A stretch of 32,059 bases of DNA from Sphingopyxis soli (GCF_018682675.1 NZ_JAFMTR010000061.1:1-32059), one strand, 5' to 3'. Shown: positions 1-9,900, numbered from the stretch's first letter. Numbers and translations are program-made. Notes: generated by a model from the letters alone, not told the origin.

Positions 1-215
1 GCGCTTCGCGCTGCCACCTCCCCATGGCTACGCCACAGGGAGGAATTCCGCGTCCGCAACCGGTCGTTCGCAGACATGGCCGCCCCACCCCCTGAAGCCT
101 CTCGCGCCCGGCCGGTGTGGCCGACGACCACCTTGCGCGCCGCGCGGATCGAATCTACGTCGATCGGCAAGTTCGGGGCAACACCGGTACCAACAGCGCA
201 TGGAGAGAGCGCAGC
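1..215. other. Leading non-coding stretch upstream of first synthetase
   Basis: I see no supported gene here. Bases 17-44 hold an imperfect inverted repeat (cctcccc / gggagg) of the kind scattered between genes in sphingomonads. The coding frame of the next gene is open upstream to a GTG at 117. The codons between there and 216 do not resemble an acyl-CoA synthetase N-terminus, so I treat them as leader. A purine-rich GGAGAG at 202-207 is the probable ribosome binding site of the ATG at 216. Confidence 0.5.
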
Positions 216-1970
216 ATGACGGATACTATAAGCGACCAGCCCCTCGTTGCCATCGACCCCGCCTGGCCCAGAGTCTCGCTCGCCGACGCGACCGCCGCGC
301 TCACCGCGCCCGGAAGCAAGTTCGAAATGGATATGGCGACGATCCGCGGCATCCCGACGCGCGTCTGGAAGCACGCGCCCGCCGACCTCGGGGTGCTGCT
401 CGACCTCTCGCGGAGCCATGGCGATCGCCTCGCGACGATCCTGGGCGACGAGCGCGTGAGCTTCGAGGCGCAGTATCGCGCCGTTGCCGCACTCGCGCAG
501 GCTCTCGTCGATCGCGGCGTCGGCAAGGGCGACCGCATCGCCTTCGCCACCCGCAACCTGCCCGAATGGCCAGTGATCTTCTTCGCGATCGTTTCGATCG
601 GCGCGATCGCGGTGCCGCTCAACGCGTGGTGGACCGGCGACGAGCTGACCTATGGCATCAGCGATTCGGGCGCGCGCATCGTGATCGTCGACGCCGAACG
701 CTACGACCGCCTCGCGGCGCACCGCGCCGACATGCCGGACGTCGGCGAATGGATCGTCACGCGCGCGCTGACAGCGATCGAGGGCACCACCGCGCTCGAA
801 GCCCTCATCGGCCGCCCCGCCGACTGGGCCGCGCTTGCCCCCCGCGACCGCCCGCCCGTCGCGCTCGCGAGCGACGATCCCGCGACGATCTTCTACACCA
901 GCGGCACCACCGGCCATCCGAAGGGCGCGCTCGGCACGCACCGCAACCTTGCCACCAACATCCTCTCGGGCGCCTTCGCGGCGGCGCGCAATTTCGTCCG
1001 CCGCGGCGAGCCGGTCCCCGACCCCGCGCCGCGCACGATCCTGACCGTGATCCCGCTGTTCCACGTCACCGCCTGCTCGGCGACCCTGATGGGGAGCATG
1101 GCCGCGGGGGGCACGATGATCTTCATGCGCAAGTGGGACGCGGTGCAGGCGATGCGGATCATCGAGCGCGAGCGCGTCAACGTCACCGGCGGCGTCCCGA
1201 CGATCGCGTGGCAGCTCATCGAGCATCCCGACCGCGCGCAGTACGACCTCTCCTCGCTCGAGGCGATTTCCTATGGCGGCGCGCCCTCGGCGCCCGAGCT
1301 CGTCAAGCGCATCTACGAGGAGTTCGGCGCGCTTCCCGGCAACGGCTGGGGGATGACCGAGACGATGGCGACGGTCACCTCGCACTCGGCCGAGGATTAT
1401 CTGAACCGCCCGACCAGCGCCGGCCCGCCGGTCCCCGTCGCCGACCTCGAGATCCGCGCCGACGACGGCGTCACCCCGCTCCCCACCGGGACGGTCGGCG
1501 AGCTCTGGGCGCGCGGCCCGATGATCGTCACCGGCTATTGGAACAAGCCGCAGGCGACCGCCGAAACCTTCGTGGGCGGCTGGGTCCGCACCGGCGACCT
1601 CGCGCGCCTCGACGACGAAGGCTTTCTCTATATCGTCGACCGCGCGAAGGACATGGTGCTGCGCGGCGGCGAGAATATCTATTCGTCGGAGGTCGAGAAC
1701 CGCCTCTACGAGCATCCCGCGGTCACCGACGCCGCGGTGATCGGGATCCCCCACCGCACGCTGGGCGAGGAGCCCGCCGCGGTCGTCCACCTCGCCCCCG
1801 GCACCAGCGCGAGCGAGGCCGAGCTCCAGGCGTGGGTGCGCGCGCGGCTCGCCGCGTTCAAGGTGCCGGTCGCGATCCGCTTCACCGAAGGCACGCTGCC
1901 GCGCAACGCCAACGGCAAGATATTGAAGAAGGATCTGAAGACGCTCTTCGACGACCGGCCCGGCGCATAA
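216..1970 (+). CDS. Class I adenylate-forming acyl-CoA synthetase (long-chain fatty-acid-CoA ligase type)
   Basis: The 584-residue product should activate a carboxylic acid with ATP and CoA through an acyl-adenylate, in the cytosol or at the inner membrane face. The AMP-binding P-loop YTSGTTGHPKG lies near residues 227-237. It is followed by the adenine-binding GGAPSAPE, the signature GWGMTET, and the hinge segment DRAKDMVLRGGENIYSSEVE. The catalytic lysine is K568 in NGKILKK, inside the C-terminal lid domain, so both subdomains are intact. I chose ATG 216 because GGAGAG at 202-207 is well spaced and the upstream codons look non-coding. Substrate cannot be read from sequence; a medium- or long-chain fatty acid or an aromatic acid are all possible. 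It stands alone on this strand, with 214 bases before the next gene, so it is probably monocistronic or the end of an operon. Two more adenylate-forming enzymes lie at 16-20 kb. Confidence 0.93.
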   Translation: MTDTISDQPLVAIDPAWPRVSLADATAALTAPGSKFEMDMATIRGIPTRVWKHAPADLGVLLDLSRSHGDRLATILGDERVSFEAQYRAVAALAQALVDRGVGKGDRIAFATRNLPEWPVIFFAIVSIGAIAVPLNAWWTGDELTYGISDSGARIVIVDAERYDRLAAHRADMPDVGEWIVTRALTAIEGTTALEALIGRPADWAALAPRDRPPVALASDDPATIFYTSGTTGHPKGALGTHRNLATNILSGAFAAARNFVRRGEPVPDPAPRTILTVIPLFHVTACSATLMGSMAAGGTMIFMRKWDAVQAMRIIERERVNVTGGVPTIAWQLIEHPDRAQYDLSSLEAISYGGAPSAPELVKRIYEEFGALPGNGWGMTETMATVTSHSAEDYLNRPTSAGPPVPVADLEIRADDGVTPLPTGTVGELWARGPMIVTGYWNKPQATAETFVGGWVRTGDLARLDDEGFLYIVDRAKDMVLRGGENIYSSEVENRLYEHPAVTDAAVIGIPHRTLGEEPAAVVHLAPGTSASEAELQAWVRARLAAFKVPVAIRFTEGTLPRNANGKILKKDLKTLFDDRPGA

Positions 1971-2184
1971 CAAGCGCTTAACACGCACACCGTCCGCACG
2001 ATAACCCGAAAGGGGTAGCGTTCGCCCCGAAACCCCTGCGAGTCCGCGCCCGCCCGCGCCGCCGAGTCTCGATCTGGAACAAATTTCCCTTGTTCCCGAA
2101 TCATTTAGTCAACAGTGGACCTAATTTTTGTTACGTTCCCCTGTCCGCACGAGTCGCACGCGGCATCAAAAGGGAGGAACACAC

Positions 2185-2892
2185 ATGCGTTTTATCTACG
2201 CACTTGCGGCCTCTGCCGCGATTACCATGGCTACTCCGGCTTCGGCCGCAACGCTTTTCACTGACGGTTTCGAGGCTGACGCGCCGGCGCTGACGGTCAC
2301 GAACCTCACGAACTGGACGCTCACCGGCGGCGTCTCGGTCGACGTCGTCGGGTCACCCAACGCCTTTTCGATCGGCGTCACGCCGCCTGCATCGGGCAAT
2401 GTGATCGACCTCGACGGCACTCCGGGTCCGGCGACGATCACCTCGATCCAGAACTTCCTGTTCAACGCGGGCGACCTCGTCACCTTCAGCTTCGACGTCG
2501 GCGGCGCGCAGCGCGGCTCGGTCGCCGATAATTTCCAGGCGATCCTGTTCCTCGATCCGTCGCTGGTCAGCGGCCTCACGGGCACCGGCCTGACGAGCAC
2601 CGGGCTCGGCTCGAACGCCAACTCGGTCTTCTCCTCGGTGTCGATCCCGGGCAGCACCGCCTTCACCACCTCGTCGATCAGCTTCATCGCGACCGGCGCG
2701 GGCTCGCTGAAGATGGCGTTCGGAACGACCAGCGCCGACAATATCGGCCCGCTGCTCGACAATGTCCGCCTCGACGTTTCGGCGGTTCCCGAACCGGCGA
2801 CCTGGGCGATGATGCTGCTCGGCCTCGGCTTCGTCGGCGGCGCGATGCGCGCGCGGCGCCGCAAACAGAATGTCGCCGTCCGCTACGCCTGA
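2185..2892 (+). CDS. PEPxxWA-CTERM sorting domain exported protein
   Basis: The 235-residue product starts with a Sec-type signal peptide: MRF, a hydrophobic Ala-rich core, and a likely cut after ASA near residue 20. It ends with a PEP-CTERM tripartite tail: VPEPATWAMM near residue 200, a hydrophobic helix (LLGLGFVGGAM), then a basic cluster RARRRK. This is the PEPxxWA variant typical of Sphingomonadales. Such proteins are processed by an exosortase and usually end in the envelope or exopolysaccharide layer. The middle is rich in Thr, Ser, Gly and Asp and looks beta-rich; I recognise no catalytic domain. ATG 2185 is chosen because a strong AGGGAGG (2171-2177) precedes it and the signal peptide begins there. 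A hairpin terminator follows at 2916-2946. No exosortase gene is in the window, so the processing enzyme must be encoded elsewhere. Confidence 0.9.
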   Translation: MRFIYALAASAAITMATPASAATLFTDGFEADAPALTVTNLTNWTLTGGVSVDVVGSPNAFSIGVTPPASGNVIDLDGTPGPATITSIQNFLFNAGDLVTFSFDVGGAQRGSVADNFQAILFLDPSLVSGLTGTGLTSTGLGSNANSVFSSVSIPGSTAFTTSSISFIATGAGSLKMAFGTTSADNIGPLLDNVRLDVSAVPEPATWAMMLLGLGFVGGAMRARRRKQNVAVRYA

Positions 2893-3332
2893 CGGTAGCA
2901 ACCCTGTCCACTGAGACGCCGCTGGCCGCAAGGCCGGCGGCGTTTTCGCATGCGCAAGGGCGGAAGCGCCGCGGTGCCGCCGTCCTCGTTGCCGTCGCCC
3001 ATCTCGCCGCGCTTGACCAGCAGCGCCAGCATCGAATCGGACGGCGTGATCCGCCGCTCGACCTCCTTGCCGCCGCGCATGACCACCGTCTCGCGCCCGA
3101 CGACCGCGCGTTCATAGGCGATCGCCCGCACCCCCCGCCCGGCGCGCGCCAGCGCGGTCGAGCAGGCGCGGTCGAACGCGGCGAAGCGCCCGCGCGCGTC
3201 ATTCACCGACGTGCGGCTGATCCCCGCGACGCGCGCCGCATCGGTCACGCACCCCGTCTGCGTCAGCGCGGCCAGAAACGTCCGCGTCCGCGCCACCGTC
3301 CACCCGTCCTCGCGAATGCGCAGCCCCGGCAT
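2883..3332 (-). CDS. Helix-turn-helix protein, phage terminase-small-subunit-like
   Basis: The 149-residue product has a DNA-binding N-terminus. After DGWTVARTRTFLAAL comes a readable HTH, TDAARVAGISRTSVNDAR (about residues 33-50), followed by a helical segment and PSDSMLALLVKRGEMGD. This layout matches small proteins in sphingomonads that resemble terminase small subunits or resolvase-type HTH domains; I infer DNA binding but no known target. The last 20 or so residues are Arg/Gly-rich and are read through the terminator of the opposing gene, and the two genes overlap tail to tail by 10 bases. The original C-terminus may therefore be lost or frameshifted. ATG 3332 has no strong ribosome binding site. 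It may be a leftover of a prophage or a free regulator. Confidence 0.6.
   Translation of the reverse strand: MPGLRIREDGWTVARTRTFLAALTQTGCVTDAARVAGISRTSVNDARGRFAAFDRACSTALARAGRGVRAIAYERAVVGRETVVMRGGKEVERRITPSDSMLALLVKRGEMGDGNEDGGTAALPPLRMRKRRRPCGQRRLSGQGCYRQA
2916..2946 (+). terminator. Rho-independent terminator after PEP-CTERM gene
   Basis: The stem is 12 bp (2916-2927 with 2932-2943, one T-G wobble) around the tetraloop GCAA. A short T run ends at 2946. It lies 24 bases after the plus-strand stop. It also lies inside the 3' end of the opposing HTH gene, whose last codons therefore run through the terminator. Confidence 0.85.
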
Positions 3333-3350
3333 CAGGGGATTTTCCCGACT

Positions 3351-3396
3351 CCCCTCCCGAAAGCGGGAGGGGGGATCGGAGACCCGTGGCTCCGAT
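3351..3396. repeat. Tandem palindromic intergenic repeat
   Basis: Two perfect hairpins stand side by side. The first is a 9-bp stem at 3351-3359 / 3364-3372 with loop AAAG. The second is a 7-bp stem at 3375-3381 / 3390-3396 with an 8-base loop. The composition and arrangement fit the small palindromic repeats seen between genes in sphingomonad genomes. No T run follows on either strand, so a simple terminator is less likely. Confidence 0.7.
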
Positions 3397-3594
3397 CACG
3401 AGACTTGCGGGCTCGCCCGCTAGTCGCAGTGGGGAGGGCGCCACCCTCACCACCTCCAGAAACCCCCGCTTCCCCCCGCGAACCCCGCGCCACCTTACGC
3501 CCCATAGCTCCATCTCCCGAATCAGATTGGAATGAACCGGAATGGTTTTGAACCTATTTGGACAATTTTGGAAAGAAGCTGATAGTCCTATTTC

Positions 3595-3713
3595 GTCATC
3601 CTTGAACGAGACGAGTGGCTCGTTCGACTTGATCCGGGATCCACAGGGGCGCCGAAGTCGTCGACCCCGGATCAAGCCCGTCCGGCGCTCGTCGAAGGGT
3701 CCGGGGTGACGAG
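3595..3713. repeat. Palindromic intergenic repeat, copy 1 (diverged)
   Basis: The ends read cgtcatcc and ggggtgacg. Inside, cttgatccggg (3628-3638) is the exact inverted match of cccggatcaag (3666-3676). The same core words (gtcatcc, cttgatccggg) form the near-perfect copy at 6581-6650. This copy has longer, degenerate outer arms, so it is either an older copy or has an insert. It belongs to the common alphaproteobacterial 'tcatcccggacttgatccggg' class. Confidence 0.75.
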
Positions 3714-3721
3714 GCAGGAAA

Positions 3722-3763
3722 TTGACCCTTTGTTCGTTTCTTGATATGACATTGTCATAGGAG
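3722..3763 (+). promoter_or_regulatory. parDE promoter, autoregulatory operator and RBS
   Basis: A -35 box TTGACC (3722-3727) and a -10 box TATGAC (3745-3750) are separated by exactly 17 bases. A perfect 15-base palindrome, tatgaca-t-tgtcata (3745-3759), overlaps the -10. This is where a ParD ribbon-helix-helix dimer would sit to repress its own operon. AGGAG at 3759-3763 is the ribosome binding site, seven bases before ATG 3771, and touches the operator. The boxes are read from sequence; autorepression is inferred from the family. Confidence 0.75.
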
Positions 3764-3770
3764 ATTCACC

Positions 3771-4043
3771 ATGGCATCGCGTGCCGAAAAGCCCGTCACC
3801 GTCACCCTCGGCCCGCTCACCGCCGCCGCGCAGGATCGGGTCAAATCGGGCCGCTACGCCTCGGTCAGCGAGGTGGTGCGCGCCGGCCTCCGCGCGCTCG
3901 ACCGCGAGGAAGCGCTGCTCGACCAACTGCTCACGGCGCGCGTCGCCGAAGCCCTCGCCGATACCCGCCCCGTCCAACCCGCCGAAAACGTCCGCTCCGG
4001 CCTCGCCGCCCGCCACGCCAGACGGACGGGCAAGCCCGCTTGA
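3771..4043 (+). CDS. parD: Type II antitoxin, ParD/CopG ribbon-helix-helix family
   Basis: The 90-residue product has a ParD-type N-terminus: a beta strand PVTVTLGPL, then helices around GRYASVSEVVRAGLRALDREE (residues 25-45), the standard ParD RHH signature. The C-terminal half is a charged, probably disordered tail that would wrap the toxin. It should bind ParE, neutralise it, and repress the operon at the palindrome just upstream. The toxin gene follows with a 4-base TTGA overlap. The length is normal for ParD. G/C-rich codon use matches the chromosome and contrasts with the next gene but one. Confidence 0.9.
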   Translation: MASRAEKPVTVTLGPLTAAAQDRVKSGRYASVSEVVRAGLRALDREEALLDQLLTARVAEALADTRPVQPAENVRSGLAARHARRTGKPA

Positions 4044-4339
4044 CCAAAAAACTCGACGTCGTTTGGCGCCAGACCGCAACCGACGACCTCTACCGCCTCT
4101 ACGACTGGATCGCCGAGAGCGCCGATCCTGACACGGCGTTTACCTACACCAGCGCGATCGAAGCCCACGCCGCCGACCTCGCCACATACCCGAACCGCGG
4201 CACCCTGCGCGACGACCTCGCGCCGGGCGTCCGCACGCTGAACTTTCAGGGGCGGACGGTTATTGCCTATCGGGTCGGGGCAGCGGTTGAGGTGTTGCGG
4301 ATATTCCATGCGGGGCAGGAGTTGGGGTTAGTTGAGTGA
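4040..4339 (+). CDS. parE: Type II toxin, ParE/RelE superfamily
   Basis: The 99-residue product matches ParE along its whole length. It has WRQTATDDLYRLYDWIAE at the start, a PDTAFTYTSAI helix, the LATYPNRGTLRDDLAPGVRTL segment, and the C-terminal strands RTVIAYRV and VLRIFHAGQ. ParE proteins usually poison DNA gyrase; RelE relatives cut mRNA, and sequence alone does not separate the two with certainty. Translation probably starts at TTG 4040, which overlaps the parD stop (TTGA). That couples toxin output to antitoxin translation. No truncation is seen, so the toxin is likely active. Confidence 0.9.
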   Translation: MTKKLDVVWRQTATDDLYRLYDWIAESADPDTAFTYTSAIEAHAADLATYPNRGTLRDDLAPGVRTLNFQGRTVIAYRVGAAVEVLRIFHAGQELGLVE

Positions 4340-4410
4340 TCAATCTCGCTTGGGTTTGGGGATTGTTGCACCTGTCATCATAATTGCGTAATTGAGTTAT
4401 CGGCGTTGAT

Positions 4411-4428
4411 CCGTCTAATCTCAGACGG
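4411..4428. repeat. Short inverted repeat upstream of HEPN gene
   Basis: Perfect 6-bp arms CCGTCT / AGACGG surround a 6-base loop, 57 bases before the HEPN start. It marks the point where composition changes from GC-rich to AT-rich. It could be an operator or half-site; there is no T run for a terminator. Confidence 0.35.
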
Positions 4429-4484
4429 CGATTATCATCGTAAGGCGCTTGCGTTACCGACACTTGTGAATACCTAATTGGAGA

Positions 4485-5867
4485 ATGAAAACCTCCAGCC
4501 CTTTCGATCACTCCGCACTTCATGAGAAGGCAGCCGATTCCATCGAAAGGAAAGGTACTGAGCTTCTTGGATTGGGAGTAAAGAGGCCGTTTCCAAAGCG
4601 CGCACCCGATCCGTTTCCGACGCGGCGAGAGATGGAAACTATTACCGACAGAGATATAATTGGTGAACCCAAACTCTCTTATACCGACATAACTGGTCGA
4701 ACTCTCGCTAGATATTTTGCCAAAGAAGGGCATGAGATCGGTCTGTTTGATGGAGGTTATGACGCGCTCAGGAGGTTGGTCGAGCAAACTCTCAAAACCA
4801 AACCATTCAACCAAGGCCTCTCCCCGGAATTTCTTGAAGAACAAGTCTTCGACTGGTGGATAGAAAATTATGGAGCAGATAAGCCCTCCAGCCTTTCGGA
4901 GCATCTTATTGCGAAGGCAGACGATGCGTTTAGCGAGCATCATCTAGTAATTCCCATTTCCGCAATTGAGATAGAGCGACCGTTTCAGATTGGCGATGTT
5001 TTGGTCGCTCCGATGAACAGACAAATGCTCACGGAGATGGGCAAAGCCGCAAAAGAGAAGAATCCGGAACAAGCGGATATAATCAACAAGAAAATTGGTG
5101 ATTTTGTCCGCGAGCTAGGACATCTCACTGCAGTTCAGGTCAAGGTCGTTGGAGAGGTCGGTTTCGCAAAAGCCCATGCCGAGCGCAGGGCTTTTCAAGT
5201 CGCTGAGATGCTTCGATTCATGTCTCCGGCAGCATTGAGTTGGAACGTGGCGTTTCCATGTTTCCCTCATGGCTGCCATCATAACCGAACAACGACCGTA
5301 TTGACCGTTGCCGATAACGCAATTTTGAACATTTCTGAGGGTCTTCTCGATTATGGAATGTTCTCTTGGAGAATGACATTTGCTGAGCTTGATCGCGATA
5401 TGAAGAATGGCTTTTCTAATTTTGCGTCATTTTTCAAAAGCGCCCCGTTGACGCCATTTCAGGAGCGTGTGGGCAAAGCAATAAGCACCTTCTCTGAAGG
5501 AGTGGGGTCACATAACGTCAACAATCGCCTCGTTTATGCTATGTCATCACTAGAACATCTCTTCCTTAGGGATGAACAAGAGCCGATCCAAAGCGGCGTT
5601 GGAGATCGAATTGCATTCCTGATAGAAAAGGAAGGTGGAAAGAGAAGAGAGATCGTTGCGAATTTCAAAAAATCATATTCACTTCGATCTAAGCAAATTC
5701 ATCATCTATCGACGGTAGATGACGAGAAAACCCTATCAGAATTTTTCAAGAATTCATGGATGGCCCTATACAGAGCACTAACATTGATGCCAAATTTCAC
5801 AACACATCTGGAATTTCTTAACGCAATCGAGAACGTGAAATACGGCGGGGGGCGAACCGAGGCGTAG
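4485..5867 (+). CDS. ApeA-like HEPN domain protein, probable RNase / defence effector
   Basis: The 460-residue product is not a housekeeping family. The C-terminal third (about 340-455) has the layout of an Apea-type HEPN domain. A first helix NNRLVYAMSSLEHLFL carries Glu357, a middle helix DRIAFLIEKEGG follows, and then SLRSKQIHHL carries the HEPN RNase motif R401-x4-H406. In HEPN nucleases this Arg-His pair forms the metal-independent RNA-cutting site in a dimer. The N-terminal 330 residues, including VIPISAIEIERPFQIGDVLVAPM and a later FPCFPHGCHHN segment, would be the sensor part; I do not recognise it precisely. Codons are clearly AT-richer than all neighbours, suggesting recent transfer. 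No in-frame start lies between the upstream stop at 4467 and ATG 4485; GGAGA sits almost against that ATG. The gene stands alone between ParDE and an AbrB/XRE pair. Family knowledge (ApeA blocks phage) suggests abortive infection. Confidence 0.7.
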   Translation: MKTSSPFDHSALHEKAADSIERKGTELLGLGVKRPFPKRAPDPFPTRREMETITDRDIIGEPKLSYTDITGRTLARYFAKEGHEIGLFDGGYDALRRLVEQTLKTKPFNQGLSPEFLEEQVFDWWIENYGADKPSSLSEHLIAKADDAFSEHHLVIPISAIEIERPFQIGDVLVAPMNRQMLTEMGKAAKEKNPEQADIINKKIGDFVRELGHLTAVQVKVVGEVGFAKAHAERRAFQVAEMLRFMSPAALSWNVAFPCFPHGCHHNRTTTVLTVADNAILNISEGLLDYGMFSWRMTFAELDRDMKNGFSNFASFFKSAPLTPFQERVGKAISTFSEGVGSHNVNNRLVYAMSSLEHLFLRDEQEPIQSGVGDRIAFLIEKEGGKRREIVANFKKSYSLRSKQIHHLSTVDDEKTLSEFFKNSWMALYRALTLMPNFTTHLEFLNAIENVKYGGGRTEA

Positions 5868-5949
5868 CACATGCGGAACCATTTCATCGGAATTGCGACA
5901 GAAATTACGGTGACGTACTAAAAACCCGAAATAGGGAAGTTGCTAATCC

Positions 5950-6291
5950 TCAAACCAAATCATCCACCCGAACGCCCAGCGCATCCGCTAGCTTCCGCAC
6001 CGTCTCCACCGACCCCTTGCCGCGCCCGACCTCGATGTCGGCGATCTGCACTCGGTTGACCCCCGACACCGCCGCCAGCTTCACCTGGCTCAGCCCGCGC
6101 AGTTCGCGCCACACGCGGAGCGGGCTTTCACCGGCGATCAGCCGCTTGGCATAGTCGGCGGGCACCAGTTCTTCCTCGCCCGCCGCCAGCGCCGTTTTGG
6201 CGCCGTCATAGGCGCTGAGGTCCGCAATACCTTCGGATCGCAGAAAACTGTCGAGCGTCGATCCCCGGTGGATATTCTTCACCACGCTCAA
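5950..6291 (-). CDS. XRE-family helix-turn-helix regulator / putative antitoxin
   Basis: The 113-residue product has a C-terminal HTH_XRE domain (about 55-113): ESPLRVWRELRGLSQVKLAAVSGVNRVQIADIE, ending VRKLADALGVRVDDLV. The N-terminal 50 residues are helical, with VPADYAKRLIAGE just before the HTH, a layout seen in antitoxin-type XRE proteins of proteobacteria. No RelE/HigB partner is adjacent on this strand; the gene before it is an AbrB-like small protein. Start choice is uncertain: TTG 6291 overlaps the upstream stop (TTGA), and GTG codons at 6285 and 6282 are alternatives. The frame stays open about 25 codons further upstream to a TAG, but no ATG or GTG start lies there. Confidence 0.75.
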   Translation of the reverse strand: MSVVKNIHRGSTLDSFLRSEGIADLSAYDGAKTALAAGEEELVPADYAKRLIAGESPLRVWRELRGLSQVKLAAVSGVNRVQIADIEVGRGKGSVETVRKLADALGVRVDDLV

Positions 6292-6500
6292 TCCCTTCCC
6301 GCCGCATTGCCCCTTACTGGACGACTTCGGCCGCCATTCATATTCCTTGTCAGCCGCGACGGCGACCTAGACCGCAACAACACGCCGTCGGACATTTCCT
6401 GAATTTCAAGCGCCGTGCCGCCCGACCAGCCCATCCGATCCAGCACATCGGGCGGCAGCAGCACCCGACCCCGGCTTTTCATGATCGTTTCGCCCGTCAT
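6288..6500 (-). CDS. AbrB/MazE-like small DNA-binding protein, possibly truncated
   Basis: The 70-residue product begins with a swapped-hairpin AbrB-type fold: MKSRGRVLLPPDVLDRMGWSGGTALEI, then GVLLRSR. After residue 45 it turns into an Arg/Asn/Gly-rich tail unlike the usual antitoxin C-terminus. It probably lost its toxin-binding part or diverged. Either ATG 6500 (MTGETIMKSRGR) or ATG 6482 could be the start; neither has a strong ribosome binding site. The stop overlaps the TTG of the XRE gene, so the two are likely co-translated. Such proteins are normally VapB/MazE-type antitoxins, yet no PIN or MazF toxin is beside it. Confidence 0.6.
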   Translation of the reverse strand: MTGETIMKSRGRVLLPPDVLDRMGWSGGTALEIQEMSDGVLLRSRSPSRLTRNMNGGRSRPVRGNAAGRD

Positions 6501-6885
6501 GCCGCCGGCTTAACATCGTCAGCAGCGGATAGGACACGACCCTCTCCGCTATGGACCATTCCGCGCACTATCACCTCTTGGTCATCCCGGACTTGATCCG
6601 GGAGCCATGCGGCGCCGCTGGAATGGATCCCGGATCAAGTCCGGGATGACGAGACTGGGTTGGCTTTGCGCCTTCGCGCCTTTGCGTGAGAAAATCATCG
6701 CCCCGCCCTTGGTCGAAAGTCCGCCCAGGCACTAACCAACCACCCCCACCCCCTTGCATTTCCCACCCCCCGGCGTAAGGCGTCGCCAACATAAACCTGC
6801 GCGTGCGACTCCCGTTGGCCCCGCTCTCCTGCTTTGCCACCGGACGGTCATTCCCCGCCGCGCCAACATGGGGACTGCTTGTTCT
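6501..6885. other. 385-base intergenic region before acnA
   Basis: It holds the palindromic repeat at 6581-6650 and an untranslated leader for acnA. I see no clear -35/-10 pair or riboswitch. The frame of acnA is open upstream to 6754, but those codons ([16 protein letters not shown]) look non-coding. Confidence 0.6.
6581..6650. repeat. Palindromic intergenic repeat, copy 2 (23-bp perfect arms)
   Basis: Arms 6581-6603 and 6628-6650 are perfect inverted matches starting gtcatcccgg and ending ccgggatgac. They enclose a 24-base loop that holds GGCGCC. It is the same family as the diverged copy at 3595-3713. No transposase or target duplication is visible; it fits a REP- or MITE-like element. 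Confidence 0.85.
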
Positions 6886-9558
<2,673 letters not shown>

Positions 9559-9583
9559 CGCGGCAAACCGCTGATGCTATGAG

Positions 9584-9612
9584 CGCCCGCCCCTCGCCGG
9601 GGCGGGCGTTTT
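9584..9612 (+). terminator. Rho-independent terminator after acnA
   Basis: A perfect 10-bp G/C stem (9584-9593 with 9599-9608) with loop TCGCC is followed by TTTT. It lies 25 bases after the acnA stop and just before the ribosome binding site of the next gene. Confidence 0.9.
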
Positions 9613-9630
9613 CATTGGGAGACGAAGCGT

Positions 9631-9900
9631 ATGAGCGCCGAAGCCATCATCATCGAAGTCATCGGATGGTCCGCCGCGGTCCTGATCCTGACCGCCTATA
9701 TACTTCTCTCGCTCGGCAAGCTCGCGGCGCGGGGCTATATCTATCAGTGGATGAACGTGATCGGCGCCGCGGGCTTCATCGTCAACTCGGGCTATAACGG
9801 AGCGATTCCGTCGGCGGTGCTCAACATCGTCTGGGCCGGGATCGGTCTCTTCACGATCAGCATCATCTGGCGCGCCCGCAAGGCACCCATCGCTCGCTGA
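9631..9900 (+). CDS. CBU_0592-like small inner-membrane protein
   Basis: The 89-residue product has three hydrophobic helices: about 6-27 (VIGWSAAVLILTAYILLSL), 38-52 (WMNVIGAAGFIVNSG), and 60-80 (VLNIVWAGIGLFTISIIW). The N-terminal 'GW..A.LIL.AY.L.S.G' and central 'Y...N..GA.G...N' patterns are those of the CBU_0592 domain, whose function is not established. GGGAGA near 9617 gives a good ribosome binding site for ATG 9631. It lies after the acnA terminator, so it needs its own promoter or read-through. Confidence 0.8.
   Translation: MSAEAIIIEVIGWSAAVLILTAYILLSLGKLAARGYIYQWMNVIGAAGFIVNSGYNGAIPSAVLNIVWAGIGLFTISIIWRARKAPIAR

Larger units (their letters stand above)
3333..3770. other. 438-base intergenic region with repeats and parD promoter
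   Basis: No gene is supported. Going rightward it holds a tandem pair of short palindromes (3351-3396), a tract starting near 3420 without clear structure, an AT-richer stretch at about 3530-3600, a long palindromic repeat (3595-3713), and the parDE promoter and operator (3722-3763). Confidence 0.7.

Noticed and set aside
2116..2135. Sigma-54-like promoter (tggacc ... ttgtta) before the PEP-CTERM gene
   Set aside because: The GG to GC spacing is one base too long and the GC element is GT, so it does not meet the -24/-12 consensus.
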